Assembly (NCBI RefSeq): GCF_964340395.1
Contig: NC_135549.1
Location: forward strand, 6,018,001-6,082,000
DNA from: Glandiceps talaboti
Lineage: Eukaryota > Hemichordata > Enteropneusta > Spengelidae
DNA: 64,000 nt
Reading direction: 5' to 3'
Part shown: piece by piece, positions 14,978-28,675 of the stretch
Numbering within the stretch: position 1 is the stretch's first letter
Layout of the letters: each line of letters begins with the position of its first letter
Translations under genes and position numbers: made by a program
Notes under the pieces: model-generated
Told to the model about the DNA's origin: nothing
The model's database searches: none
Seen by the model: only the letters and a program-made list of their open reading frames with translations

Positions 14978-16329
14978 AGTTTGACTACGTACCGAAGACA
15001 GTGGCGGGTGTGTTGAAGAGTATACACACGCATTGAGTGTGACGAGATTGGGTGAGATTTCCCTACATAGCGACAGAGATATCACATTGTTATCACATCG
15101 TATCTTGGATGTTACGGAATGCTGTCGCCAGGGAATGCTCTCGCATTCTAGAATGCAACTTGGACGTGACGCGCGTACAAGCGAGATCTGGCGCACATTA
15201 TTCGAATTGAACTGTCTTACACTTGACAATCAAGGTTTAAGAAAAATATTATATTATAGTAGAACAATAAATAAATAAAAAAAGACTGTGAAGAATAAAG
15301 AATAACCGTCCCCGTCCTTCATTTGGTACCATATATGAGTCATGAAATGTATTACGTCATTAAAGTTTTTGTAATTGTTTGGGTGGCAAAACATAAGCTC
15401 ATACTTAGATGATGCAATTTTCGTTTCACATTTATACTTCAAGTATGTGACCATAATATCGGGGTGCATTTTGATTCATGTACAGATATGATTAAGAAGC
15501 TAAATGTGGAAATAAGTTCTCGAAGAAAGTCACTTGTAAAACAGAATGGATCGAATGGCCCGAAGATGTGTTGAATTCAACAGTTGAAAAATTATTTTCA
15601 CCATTGTGTCAAGAGGGTGCGTGAGTTTTTGTAATACTTTCGATATATTTGTCGATACAAATTACTAATACTGACATTCAAATTAAAGGTTTGTCAAATA
15701 CAAGTCTTCTTGAGCAGATATCAATCTTTACGAGTTTAGACCAACAATAGATTACATTGTTAGGTTATTAATATGAACAACGGAAGGGAGAACTTGACCT
15801 TTGTAATATCTACCTCAACACAATAATATCTTTCAAGGACAAGAGTTCTCCTTGTTGATTTCATGTTGCTAACGTAACCAAAGTGTCATGTTTGTCACCT
15901 ACTTTGACACATGTGACATGCACCGACATTTACAAAAACAACCAAGTTTATGACAAGGGATGGGGTTCACAGGTCAGGGTGACCGGAACGGTTTTGTTTT
16001 ATAGTGACGTTGACATTTCATCAAGGACATAATGACAATAAAAGTGATTGAACTGAAAAAATATTGATGTCTTTTATTAGAAGGCCCAATTTGCAAATTC
16101 TACCGTTATCACATATAAAAATTGCTTAGATGATATACTTTCTAAAATTATTGCATAATTTGTCCATTGAAGTGAAAGTACTCATGACGTATTTCTTCTA
16201 TCTATAGCAAACAGTTCAACCAGTGATAATTTCCATGCCAACACGTTTTCATGTTTGTAGCATCTGTTGTTGTTTTTTAAAATGGTTTTGTTTAATAGCT
16301 TTAGTGGACTTATCAGTTTTTGTCCGACC

Positions 16330-16330
16330 G

Positions 16331-16369
<39 letters not shown>

Positions 16370-16452
16370 TTGTTTTTGTTGCTGTTATTGTTGTTGTTGT
16401 GGTGGTGGTGGTGGTGGTGGTGGTGGTGGTGGTGGTGGTGGTGGTGGTGGTC
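16330..16452. repeat. Trinucleotide array (GTT)n-(GGT)n
   Basis: GTT repeats to about 16399 with a few T-rich interruptions, then a clean GGT array to 16452. It yields long poly-Val, poly-Gly, poly-Leu/Trp or poly-Thr open frames that are artefacts. Confidence 0.97.
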
Positions 16453-16911
16453 ACAGGGGCGCGTATTATTTTCAGATTGCCGTTTTCTTAAGAAAATATC
16501 GTATGAATCCTGCTGCTACAAATGTATCAATCTCTATACTACTAGTAGAAAGAACGCTATGTTTTAATATATAGTCAATAGGTTGTTATATTTAGCCTGT
16601 AGACCAGGAAAACAACAATCTAAGAAATATTACACGTCCCTTGTTGTGGTGGCCATGTTATTGACAATCCATTCCTGGTGCAAAGTTTCAACCAGCGCCA
16701 TCATTATAATGACCGAAAATCTTTTGTTTTTAGGACGGTTGATAAATCAATAAATATGTTAATTTAATGAGTGGATTCAGCACTTGGTCATCAAACATTT
16801 TCTAATAAAGTAGAACATTTATGACACAACGATAAGTCGTTATCTTGTACTCTTCAATTTGCGAGAATGTATAAAATGAAAAAACTTTAAGAGTGGCCGT
16901 GATGACCTTTG

Positions 16912-16985
16912 ACATTGCACATGCGCATTTCTGTCCGCCATATTTAATCATATTTTGTTGACATCGGCTCGGCCGGATATAGTGA
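16912..16985 (+). promoter_or_regulatory. Candidate CDK20 promoter elements
   Basis: About 120-190 bp before the CDK20 start codon are a CATGCGCA element resembling an NRF-1 site (16919-16926), a CCGCCATATTT element resembling a YY1 site (near 16936-16946) and a CCGGAT ETS-like site (near 16972). No TATA box is evident. This pattern is typical of TATA-less housekeeping promoters. The assignment is by motif only. Confidence 0.35.
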
Positions 16986-17104
16986 AAAACGAATTCAGCA
17001 TTCCGTTTTGTGTCTTTCAGAGATTTAAGTATTCCATGATGATCAGTAATCATTCCTAGCGGAGTTATATTTCTTCCTTATCTCCACAACCGTCATATTT
17101 TATC

Positions 17105-20100
17105 ATGGAACAGTACACAATCCTTGGGCGAATCGGCGAAGGCGCCCATGGCATCGTATTCAAAGCCAAACACATCGAGGTAAGCATTATCTGTTGTCAT
17201 GGTAATGCTAATACTAGTGCTTGTGCATGTAAAATCACCCACCCACCCCGAACCAACACCAACACCCAAATCCCCAATCTTCACCAGGTTGAAGTGACAG
17301 TGTATCATAATTTTGGGGAGGTGTTTACCTCGAATGGAAAGAAATATGGGGTGGGGGGTGTACATGGACATTTCATGAATTTACTTACACCCCTTTCAAA
17401 CAGTAAATAAATATCAGGTGTATTGATATATCAATATTATGTAATAAAACACTTTTACACTCAAATAAAAGCACCATCGTATAAAATATTCGAGCCAATT
17501 GACTGACTCAGTGACTGTACAATTTTGTGTCTAATCATGGATGTATTTCGGTCCAATCAAGATAGGTAGGGTTGGTAGGATTTGGCTCAGGCGGTGACCA
17601 CATTGCAGAATATATGTACATGTATAATCTAATATTGACACTGGGACATTGACAATTCTGTGAATGCACACGACACAATAGCCAGAAGTCTTGTGATAAT
17701 ACTGTCTACCATGGGAGTATAAAGTATTATACTTGTATGTATCTACCAACAGGACTATGTTAATTATGGCATTGAAGTACATGTACATCCATGATTGTAG
17801 TATCTGCTACCAGTATGACTGTATGGTGAAACATTGTCAGTTTTTATCACAGGTAGTATTGATATAAATTAATGATCCATCATTCATGTAGTCATGTATT
17901 TACTTTCCACCTTCTAATATACATTAGACAGGAGAGATTGTTGCAATGAAGAAGGTACCATTGAGAAAACTTGAAGATGGTATACCAAACACAGCCCTAA
18001 GGTATGTACATATGTACATGTATGTGTTCATTTCAAAATTAAGTGAAATTTGTAACAAGTGAATAGTAAGGTAACATACTCAATTAATGGAAATGAAAGT
18101 GTGTAAGATAGTTGGCTAAATTCAAGTTACTTTCTATTTTGATAAAGAATAGTTGTTAACAATTAATTTTATCTCACAGTGTTCAGCAATTCTTTTTGAC
18201 AGCAGTAGTAACTCTATCTAATTCTCTCGATTGTCTTATGTATCAGTACCAATTAGATTCAATAACCAGCGACACTCTGTTTTTGTACACAGGGAAATAA
18301 AAGCACTGCAAGAGATTGATGAAAACCAACATGTGAGTACTATGTAACTTACTGTGTATCTTATTTACTTCTGTGTCAAGTGCTAGATTCACAGTGTTGT
18401 ATAAGTTTGACTTTTAATAGTTTTCAAGATTGTGAATGTTGTGTAGATTTTGACAGGTTAATTTTACTTGTATTATTTCTTTATTTCGGGCCATCAAAAT
18501 GTTAAAAATAAAAATAGAAAAAACATACAGATACAAAAAAAATAATGCAGTCATCTACCTATACAAGACAATCCTATAATTTTTCAAAAAAAACTTGAAA
18601 GAAAGTATGTGTTGTGTGTACGTTTTGTACATTTGCTCGAGTATCTCCAAGTTTTCCATGTAGAACAGAACAACCTGATAAATTTGATTAATTGGAAAGT
18701 GATAGGTGTATATCATTATGCATACTTTTCAACAGGTCTTTAAATTTGGGTGTCTTTCCCACAGCATTTAAAGTCGCAAATGTCACGCCAGTTTTTAAAT
18801 CCGGTGACAAGTCAAAGGTAGTTAACTACCGTCCAATATCTCTCCTACCATTAGTATCTAAAGTTTTTGAGAGATTAGTGTATGCCCACCTTTTCCCCCA
18901 TATTCGGGAACATATTTCAGAATCCCAACATGGTTTTATGAAAGGTAGATCCACTCAAACCAATTTAGTAAATTATATTGACTTTATTACAGATGCTATT
19001 GATAACAAATTACAGGTAGATAGCATTTATACAGACTTCAGTAAAGCTTTTGACACTGTATCACATACTTTACTGTCACACAAACTGAGCGCATATGGTT
19101 TCTCTGGCAATGTTATGTCCTGGCTTTCATCTTACCTACAAAATAGAACACAACGTGTAGTTATAAATGGTCACATGTCATCACCTTGTGACGTCACTTC
19201 AGGTGTGCCTCAAGGTTCCCTGATTGGGCCACTTTTGTTTATTCTGTTCGTCAATGATATGCCAGACATTGTCAACAGTCATGGGTCATCATTGTGCTCA
19301 ATGTATGCTGACGATGCCAAAATATATCACATAGTTAGAACACAACATGATTGTATTTCTCTTCAAACAGACATTAATAATGTCTATAAATGGTGTAATA
19401 CATGGAAATTGAAGCTTAATGTGGGGAAGTGTAATGTAATTACATTTAGTAACAAAAAGAAACTGATTACATACAATTACAGTATTGCTGATGGTCCCCT
19501 TGTTCGTGTTCATAGTATCAAAGATCTTGGTATTCTACTTTCTTCACAGTTGTCTTTTAGCACCCATATTGATAGTATTGTCAGGAAAGCTTTTAGAATG
19601 ATGGGTTTTATCAAACGTACATGTGCCAATTTTTCCAACATTTCTACATTAAGATCTTTATATGTGAGCCATGTTGGAAGCCATCTTGAGTACTGCAGTG
19701 TAATTTGGTCACCATGGCAAGTAACTCAAATTGATAAAATCGAACGTGTACAGCAGAAATTTATTACATTTTTATGTTTTAAATCAAATGTGCAATATAC
19801 TTCAACAGATTACGATTCACTATGTGCTAGGTTTAAGCTTCCCCCACTGGTGAGGAGGCGAAAGTTTTTAGATGCTATTTTTGTTTACAAACTGGTCAAT
19901 TCATGCTATAATTGTCCATCCATTTTGTACAAGGTTTGTTTTAATGTACAGAGCAGACAGCTACGTAATAACCATATCTTTCGCATCAGTGCCTCCAGAG
20001 TAAATCTGAGAAAATATTCCCCAATTTTAAGATGTTTAACCACTTGTAATGACGTTTTTAAAGTAAATCCAAACCTAGATTTATTTAGTCCTGTTTCCGC

Positions 20101-23100
20101 CTTTCGGCGTGTGCTTCAGGCTGCGTGTTTTTAATAATTTTTCCTGTTTTGTTGTTTTTATTTCTGTGTTTGCCTTTTATGTCATGTCACTTGTGTTATT
20201 GCTACCCCTTGTTTTATCTTTTTAGTGCTTGTTTTTCCTTATTTGTTTCTAAAGGTGCCTGTAAATGGCCATGGGCTTTATGCCCGTTGGTTTACCTGAA
20301 TAAATAAATAAATAAATAAATTAAAAAAAATATCAACTACATCCAACAATATGTATATATTGATTCAATCTTTTGTGGATTTTTTTTTGTCCAGGTTGTA
20401 AAACTGAGAGACGTCTTTCCACATGGTACTGGTTTTGTACTAGTGTTTGAATTCATGTTGTCTGATTTATCAGAAGTTGTTAGGAATTCTGACAGACCTC
20501 TGACAGAAGCCCAGATTAAAAGCTATATGCAGATGTTACTCAAAGGTGTCACCTACTGCCATGAAAATTCCATTATGCACAGGGTAAGAATAGGCTTCTT
20601 CTAAGTACAATGTATCTAATATTAAAATTCTGTTATTGTCATTGTCTTTTTATCTTGGTATGGTTGGGAATCTACAGTAATAATAATCTAGTTGAAATAA
20701 CTAGTTGATATACCAGGGATTGCCAGTAGATTTGACGGACTGTGTTAATGTTACTGCCTTTACATAGAGTGTAAATTATTGTCTAGGACTATAACACCCA
20801 AAATATTTATGTAATAGTTCAGGTTTGTAAACTTTTTGACAAATACCAGTCCCTGAACAAATTTTTACAATGATCAGATGTGATGATGTAAATGTATGGA
20901 AGCATTGTACAAAACTTCAAGGTTTTCTCAGATTGCTTTACTTTCGATTTAAATCGTGTTTACATAGTTCTACCCACTGTACAACACAATATGTCTGATC
21001 ATGATTATTATATGGAGATCAAATATGAAATTAATGATATACTTATGTATGGAGAGAGAAAAAAAAACCATGTTATTGAATGGTTAACATTTCTATCAAA
21101 ATTACAAGTGAGTTGAAATGAGTAGAGTAATGTCTCAAAATATCAATAATCTTATATGTTTGTAGGATTTGAAGCCTGCTAACTTACTGATTGGTGAAGC
21201 TGGACATCTAAAGATTGCAGATTTTGGATTAGCAAGAGTGTTTAATAATGATGAAGGAAGGCAATATAGTCATCAAGTTGCTACCAGGTAAGTCAATGGT
21301 CCAATCATTTTTCAGTATTCATATTCACCATGTTTATCTCCTGTGACCAAATACTTACCATATTCTGATAACTGAGGCATATTTAATCATTGTTAGTTAC
21401 CTGCAAATTTTATGAGAGATTTTGGATAACCTGGTGAGTACATTTTGGCTCAATCACAGTGACAAACATGAATAGTGCCCTCTATGTTGGTAAAATGCAT
21501 TTCAAGCTTCAAATTTAGAATAATGCAGATGATGAAAGTTTCTGGCCTATTTGTGCGTCATCAGCATGTAATCTTTGATAGAAGTCTCTATATACCAGAT
21601 ACACCACTCAGTGAGTAAGGTAGATACTAAAAATGGAAAGTTTGGTGTCAACAAACTAAGGTAGATACAATTTTACCAACAGAGATCTGACAGACATTGA
21701 TAATTGTGACACCATTAGTTACAAGTGAAGAGTTTAGATTTGAAGTGCATATCACATCAATACTATGATGTAATGCTAATTGCACAAGTGTTGTGAAGGT
21801 ACTGTTGTTGTGCTATCATGTATCTCAAACACACATGCTACAATTAGTACGGTAAGTATGGTTGTTTTGTTTTCACAAAAGTTTTGATCAATAGTAATGA
21901 AAAAACTACACTTTTAATTCGTCATTTCAGGTGGTACCGTGCACCAGAACTCCTGTATGGAGCTAGAAAATATGATGAAGGTGTGGATCTATGGTGAGTG
22001 GTCCTTACTTCATTTGATGTGTTGCAACTTTAACAAGCTATCCTAAATTGTGTTAACACATGTCAAAAGAAAGGTGTGAAAGGTGTCAAGAATATGTCAA
22101 ATAAATAGCATTAAAATCAACGTATTTTGACTAAAAGAGAATTTTAAGTTGCCTTGGTTAATTTTCAGTTCCCTGTAGGTAGCTAATCTCCTCTTTTCTA
22201 GAGAATAGTTTTTAACTGTCCTCTTGTGACATTATCGTCTTTCAAAACCCAAGATGAACACTTGATTTGATTAACTGAGCTGTGTGATTAATACTGGTAG
22301 TAGGAGCTGTAGAATTATTAGGAAGCATCAAGATGAACGCTAATGATACATTGCTGTTACATTACAGGGCTGTTGGATGCATATTTGGTGAACTTTTAAA
22401 CAATTCTCCATTGTTTCCTGGTGAAAGTGATATAGAACAATTGTGTTGTGTACTTCGTGTTTTAGGTACACCAACAGAGAAAACATGGCCTGTAAGTTCA
22501 TTGAGAATTCTTCATTTTAGTTCCATAGAGACAAAGTGGCAAAGCAGGGCTAGGGCTTTTAGAAATGATATACCAAGTAGTTATAACGCCGGACATGTAA
22601 ATTCAATCTGGTTGTGGTATTGTCAAATAAACTTTTAGTCATACACAAGATTTTCGCCTTTTGCGAAATAAATTCTTGTTACTTGCTACTGAAAATGCTC
22701 CTCTCTGAGTTGATGTTGGAAGTGTACATATAACATTGATTTGTAATTAAATTAAATCTTTTTAGAGTTCTCCCTATAATAGAATACACATGTAGTTGGT
22801 TGCCTAGACCCTAGATATCTAAATTAGTTGATTCATCAATTAAACCTCAGATCTTGGTGGTCCAAGATTAAACACCTATAGAGTACCCTAGACCACTGAC
22901 AATAGAATACTTGATTCCATCCTATGATTTGTTGAGAACAGCTAGCGTATGATATATGCACACAACATGCATATTTGCCATTAGCCAATCATTATTTGCT
23001 TAGGAAGCACTTTGCACCCAGTAATTCAATAATTTAATAAATAATTTCATTTCTCACAAATCATAATGTCATATATTATCTATACATCTGTTAGGGAATG

Positions 23101-24249
23101 AAAGACTTGCCAGATTACATGAAAATTACTTTCCCAGAGAACCCACCCATTCCATTGGAACAAATAGTCACTGATGCACCACCTGAGGTATGTAATAGTC
23201 CATTGTTTATATAGCTTTAATTTTGTCAAAATGTTGTCAGTAGATGTATGATCATGGATTGGTTTTCAGAGTTCAACCTCGACAGCAAAAGAGTCTATAT
23301 TACTGGTTAATAGACTGTTATTCTTTCCCCACTTGATTTTTTCAAAGTGGATGTAAAGTGAACCACATGAGTCAGAGCTCAATAAATTGAATGAAACCAA
23401 AACATTGACTTAAATATTGACATATAGGTTTGATTTCAATTAATCATGAATACTTCCACAGGACAAACAAAGAAATGATCTGATATGATATGATGTGATA
23501 TGATATGACATATGATATGATATGATATGATATGATATGATATGATATGATATGATATGATAGAAGTATATTATTTTAAGGCAAAACCCTAGATTTAATT
23601 TGATGTGATTGTTACAGTGAAATAATTGTATTTTTTACTAATTGAGTTATTTATCAAATAACAGCAATGGTATTAGACAACTTGAGTAATCATCATTGTA
23701 TGTTTTCTATATCTTATAGGCTCTTGATTTACTGAAGAAATTTCTTGTATATCCATCAAAGCAAAGGATATCAGCTACTGAGGTTTGTAGTTTCTCCTCT
23801 CAAGACATGTCAATTTCAGCGAAGCAATGTGTGTGTATGTATGTGTGTGTGTGTGTGTATGTACCTATGTATGTATGTATGTATGTAATTGTATGTATGT
23901 ATGTACGTACGTATGCATGTGTACATTGTATGTATGTATATACATGTATGTATAGACTGTCAACAGCCGCTCGCGCCTTTTTTTCCCTATGTTGCTGCGC
24001 TCCGATCTGGCACAATACTACTATACTCGCATACTGATATCGTGGGCCGAAGGCATGGCGACGACTTAAGTTTAGATAAAACGTAGGAAAAAAAGGTGCA
24101 AGCGACTGTCGACAGTCTAATGTATGTACAGTATGTATGTACATATTTTTTGTATATATATATGCATGTATGCATGTATGTGTGTGTATGCATATATTAT
24201 GTATGTACGCATGTGTGTATATATGTACATCTGTATATGTACATACATA

Positions 24250-24292
<43 letters not shown>

Positions 24293-24577
24293 ATGCATGT
24301 ATTTGTGTGTAAAAATGTATGTTTGTATACATGTACATACAAACATACAAGCGCTTGTATACGTATATATTAATTCCACAATATCATTATCCTCTTCCAG
24401 GCATTGCTCCATCCATATTTTTTCACGGAACCACTCCCAGCACACCATTCAGAGTTACCCAAGCCAACTAGAAGTCATAGGAAAAGACAACATGCACAAC
24501 ATGCACATGAATATGATGTAGATACATCCCTGGAGAATTCATTGGTAGATCCAGAACTTATAGTACCATTTGTGTAA
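17105..24577 (+). CDS. CDK20: Cyclin-dependent kinase 20 (cell cycle-related kinase)
   Basis: Serine/threonine kinase of the CDK family; in animals CDK20/CCRK acts in cell-cycle entry and in cilium length control. Ten coding exons: 17105-17179, 17928-18001, 18293-18332, 20395-20583, 21166-21287, 21931-21993, 22368-22491, 23095-23187, 23720-23782, 24401-24577. All junctions are GT/AG and in phase, giving 339 residues against about 346 in human. The glycine loop GRIGEGAHG is at 8-16, catalytic Lys33 in VAMKK, HRDLKPAN with Asp127 (split by the exon 4/5 junction after HR), DFG at 145-147, and WYRAPE at 168-173. The activation-loop residue equivalent to Thr161 of the human protein is Ser161 (QYSHQ). 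The C-terminus is conserved ([10 protein letters not shown]-type ending). The gene is single and complete; introns carry a LINE, a MITE and several microsatellites. Candidate polyadenylation signal at 25305-25310. Confidence 0.95.
18692..20330 (+). mobile_element. 5'-truncated non-LTR retrotransposon (CR1/L2/jockey-like) in CDK20 intron 3
   Basis: An uninterrupted 480-codon frame (18692-20134) covers most of a LINE reverse transcriptase: NYRPISLLP, the DFSKAFDTV box with the first catalytic Asp, SGVPQGS, and the YADD catalytic box, followed by the thumb and C-terminal part. The endonuclease and the first part of the polymerase are missing, as expected from 5' truncation. About 170 bp after the stop codon lies a small stem (GGGC-TTTAT-GCCC, near 20273-20285), then a tail of five or so AATA units and an A-run (about 20300-20330). 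The stem and repeat tail fit the CR1/L2 style of 3' end. It is inserted in the sense direction. The exact 5' border and target duplication were not found. The intact frame suggests a recent copy. Confidence 0.9.
20301..20330 (+). repeat. (AATA)n tail of the LINE
   Basis: Tandem AATA units followed by an A-run at the 3' end of the retrotransposon copy; this is the reverse-transcription priming tail rather than an independent microsatellite. Confidence 0.85.
23478..23562. repeat. Pentanucleotide array (ATATG)n in CDK20 intron 8
   Basis: About sixteen units of the ATATG/GATAT pentamer with a few variant units near the left end. Confidence 0.95.
23829..24345. repeat. (TG)n/(TGTA)n microsatellite in CDK20 intron 9
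   Basis: Mixed GT and GTAT/GTAC repeats on both sides of a MITE (23955-24117), including a long clean TG run at about 24256-24290. Several long open frames here (Tyr/Val/Cys or Thr/His-rich) are translations of the repeat. Confidence 0.95.
23955..24117. mobile_element. Mariner-like MITE with TA target duplication
   Basis: A 163-bp non-coding element bounded by imperfect inverted repeats of about 36 bp: the left end starts GACTGTCAACAG, and the reverse complement of the right end starts GACTGTCGACAG; both continue to a matching T7 run. A TA dinucleotide flanks each side (23953-23954 and 24118-24119), fitting Tc1/mariner-type insertion. The interior is GC-richer than its surroundings. It interrupts the TGTA microsatellite. 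Confidence 0.8.
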
Positions 24578-27539
24578 TTTATGACAGCTAAAACAGGAGT
24601 TCATTTATTCAGATGTACATTGAAATATTTGTATATATACCACTGTATAGTATATTGTCATGTGACACTTTGTATTAGAAATATGTTCGTGACACTCTAT
24701 AATCAAGTGACTGTTCTGATGATGAAAAAGCGTTAAAACAGAAAGATTTTACTAAATAATAAATGTAAAAAGCATTCAGAAGTTCATCAAACTTTGTTGC
24801 AAATACAGTGTTTTGTTAGCATCCTATAATCTACTAGCATAGGTTATCCATGCCATCAATGACTTTTAAAAAAGCCTGCTGAGGTGTAAAAATAGTCAAA
24901 GATTCAAGTTGTCTTTGTACTCATTTACATGTGCTACCAATGACTGTACTGTACACTGTAACTCTATTCCGTTATGTCTATTTTCATGCTTATAGACGAA
25001 AAGGTAGGCCTAGGAGTGAGGAAAAGAATTAAATGTTTTCTTTGTTTTGATACTGTGATGATAGTATACTGTGATGTATTGCATATTCCATTTCCCTTTC
25101 TTTTGGACCAAAATCAGAAAACATTATTTGTACATGTATTTCTCAGCAGTGTTTACAACTTCACAATCAAATATGTTATCATAAGTTCATAAATTAAACA
25201 TTTTTAGTTGTCTAAAGTTTGTCGTACGACTCACCAACTTGTCATTACTAATTATTGTACATTGTATATACATGTATATGTACCAAACTGTTCTGTAAAT
25301 TTGCAATAAATTATTGAACATGTTGAGAAATCTCAAACTTCAGTGTCTCTATGAAATGGCTTTTGTAGAGAGAGAAAGGATGATGATGACACCATATTGT
25401 AGAATGGGGGGGGGGGGGGCAACAGTACCAACCCTGTCAAGTAAAAAAAAAATCACATTCTGTGTATGAGCTGTGGTGCTTTACTGAAATAAATTATTAT
25501 CATTACTATTATTAGTAGAGGTGCAACATCTCTAGTAAGTTGAGATAGCATACTCAAGATCAACCAGCAAAAGTTCTAAGGGGATAGACTCGGAAGATTC
25601 TGAACATGAGTGTTGAATAATTATATGTACCACCATGAAGTATTTCAGTGACCTTTCACTTTAAAGGAGCTTGTCAATATCAGGAATAAATAGAAGACAA
25701 GTGGAACAGTCATGATGTGAAATTTGATAATGAAATCAGCCAGGGTCTTCTAAAGGATTAAATCTTTGGTAATCAAATTACCAAAGAACACTGTTGAAAT
25801 GCTGACAACATAGCAATCATCACCCATAGGCCATCAATGGACACATCACTGAAACTGCCTTGTTAATAAGATCAATCCAGAATACACAATAGACACAAAT
25901 ACACATCTACACTATTGCTTCAATAACATAAGCACCAGTGGAGTTTGGTATCAGCAAATGACATACAAAGAACAAAAAATATTGTCTTTTCATATCGTTA
26001 GTAAATTAAGTGAAATGACTATAATGTATGGGTAGAACTTGTAATTTTTTGGTTGTTGGGTTGCGACATGTCATTAGTGAATTCTTAAGGCATGCATTCT
26101 TGTCAATCAGGCACGTTGATAAAATTCAGGTCAAGTCATCACTTTCGCATTCAAAATTCTATATATTTTGATCTTTTCAGTCATTTTCTGACATCAAACT
26201 CCAACGACGTCCTTGTACTTACTCTCAAGACACAAAGAACATCCACAAATGGACAATGATACACATCCATGCCAGTCATCTACACATACATGCGCATGTG
26301 TGACAGTATATGTATGTCAGCACTCATTAACAACTTAAGAGGCATACAAGATTAGAATTCATACAAATTTGAACCAATCCACTTCAGTCCATGTAAGTTG
26401 CACTGTATATTTTATTTCATGTACTACAAATTAACAGTAAGTGGAGAAAAAACAAAAGCACCAAAAAAAAGTCTGAAATTACAGATCGAAACATGGAAGA
26501 ATGACAATTGTACACAAATATAAAAAAATTGACAAGCCTCGGAAAAGTTAAATAAAACAATACTGCAGGCAAAATAAATAACATTATTTCAACAAAAGAA
26601 ACGTAAAAATGATGTTTACAGACATTGTAAAGTTGATGAGTTATCTCAAGCCCTATATGGCATCTGGAGTTGTAACTGTATTTCCATCACACCAAAAGTG
26701 AGTACATAAATGTCGATAGGCATACAATGAGTAGGTGACACTGATATATATGATACTGGCAAATGTATACTGTATGTGTTTTGGTTAAGATAGGGTACAT
26801 GAATACATGTACTGATAAAAAGAGATCCTTTAGTTTCCCCAAAAGTTAGATGGCAAACCAAAAGAAACTATTTTGAAAGTTCAGTAGATTTTATTTTCTT
26901 GCTGTCCAAACAAACGACACATTACAATAAAATCCCTTGCATCAAAGAGCTGTTTAAATATTTTCTGAGTAAAATACATTACAAAGATCAAGAAATCATT
27001 GTACTTGTCTTATACTTTCATAACATAACTATTTTAAAAAATAAGCCTTTGCATTTTCCACTATTTTTCCATCAAATTAACACATCTTTTGAGCATAAAA
27101 CTCATGAAATTTTAAATTTGTGACCAACATCATCACAAAACCCAATACCGGACATGGTAAACAATTACCTTCCACCAAAATATCAGTCAAAACAATGAAA
27201 GGGAAAATGATCAGTATCTTGATATATAAAAATCAACCAAAATAACAATAGCAATTATCCATGTTAAATTATAAAAAAATTATATTTGCACATGAAGTTA
27301 ATAATAAATACATCTAACATAAATGACTACATGTGGCATATGTAATCATTCTCGATCTTGAATCTATCATGGCTGGAACCAATCTGATTAAAATCCGATG
27401 TAGTATACACATCGCGATTTCTTTTTGGCTGTTACATTTACTGTTGTTTGTTCTTTTGTGAATGCTCATTACAAACATCTGACACAATACCATAGGTTTT
27501 CCTGAATCCAATCTCATACTGACAAGTAGCCAACCAGTA

Positions 27540-27850
27540 TAATTTCTGTTGCATATGCAGTGACTCTGAAATAATTAGTAGCAAGAGTTAAACTTACTGG
27601 TATATAATTTTAGTTGCACAAGAAGTCGCTGTGAAATCTGTATTAGCTGGAGCTAAATTTTTGTTGTGTGCAAGTAATCACTCTCAAATCTACTATGGTT
27701 ACAATATTTTCTGTGGCATGTGAAATTATTCTGAAACACTCAGTAGCTGCTACAGCTAAACTTGGATATCTCCTGTGGCATGTGAAGTTACTCTGAAATC
27801 TGGGGCTAAACTTAGATTTCTGTAACACATGAAGTCACCCTAAAATTTAG
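27540..27850. repeat. Decayed minisatellite, unit about 50-60 bp
   Basis: Five or six diverged units share the core GGCATGTGAAGTTACTCTGA and a following GCTAAACTT(A/G)GAT segment. Spacing between cores is irregular. Confidence 0.6.
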
Positions 27851-28439
27851 TGACTGGTTGGTTATACTATTAGCATTATAGTATTACTCTATTCTGATTG
27901 GTTGCTATATTAAAACTACAGCCTACCCTACCTAAAGTCACATGGGCTACCTTTAATATGAAATGTACATGAGTTTATATAAATCCTGGGAAACTATGCC
28001 CATTTATAGAATGTGGGGCATTCTAATAATTGCTCCATTACTTCGTATTGCTTTCAATTTAGTTAGCTTTTTACCTTCGAAGTAGAACTAATAATTGAAA
28101 TCCATACATTTGACAACAAGACATAAAGAATTGTCATTCTAGCTGCCTTCCTCAGCACATTTTTTAGTCAACAGAAACTATATTAGGGCAGTAAAAATGA
28201 CTGTTAAATAAAGAATTTCATATTAGCCTTCTTCACTCATCTGCTTCTAATCCAAATATCATTAACTGAACTCATAAAGTATCCCATCTTATATTCTGTA
28301 GTTATTACAATGCCTTGAGTCGTAGACAAAGTATGCAAATCATACATAAGTGAAATGAGGCCTCTCATTGATATGTACGATAAATGTAAACAACATCTGT
28401 TAAGTCGATACTGCATATGGACTCTCCAATAGAGCAGTG

Positions 28440-28645
28440 TATTAGTGAATAAAAGGTTCATCCTAATTGGTTGTTCACTGTGGAGGACTTAAAAGCTTCA
28501 ACCTGATTGGTTGTTTATATGAAGTTTTGAAGTTTTTTAAAAGCTTCATTCTGACTGGATGCTCAATTTAAAGTACTTACAAACTTCATCCTGATTGGAT
28601 GTTAAGTGTTCAGTTCTTAAAAGCTTCATCTGGAATTGTTGTCAA
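28440..28645. repeat. Decayed tandem repeat with TTCATCCTGATTGG core
   Basis: Five diverged copies of AAAGCTTCATCCTGATTGGTTGTT-like units, spaced 40-60 bp. The same ATTGG core recurs in the larger array at 38380-39290. Confidence 0.65.
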
Positions 28646-28675
28646 CTAAGAGTAAGAGTCACAGGTTAGTTTGAA

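Larger units (their letters stand above)
14978..17104. other. Intergenic region between the unrecognised gene and CDK20
   Basis: Divergent spacer of 2.1 kb. It holds the T/G-rich trinucleotide array at 16330-16452 and, next to CDK20, promoter-like motifs. The open frame extending right from 14977 lacks an ATG upstream of that position and is more likely 5' untranslated or promoter sequence. Confidence 0.5.

Noticed and set aside
18692-20134. 480-codon frame as a host gene
   Set aside because: The motifs are those of a LINE reverse transcriptase, and it lies inside a CDK20 intron with a repeat tail.
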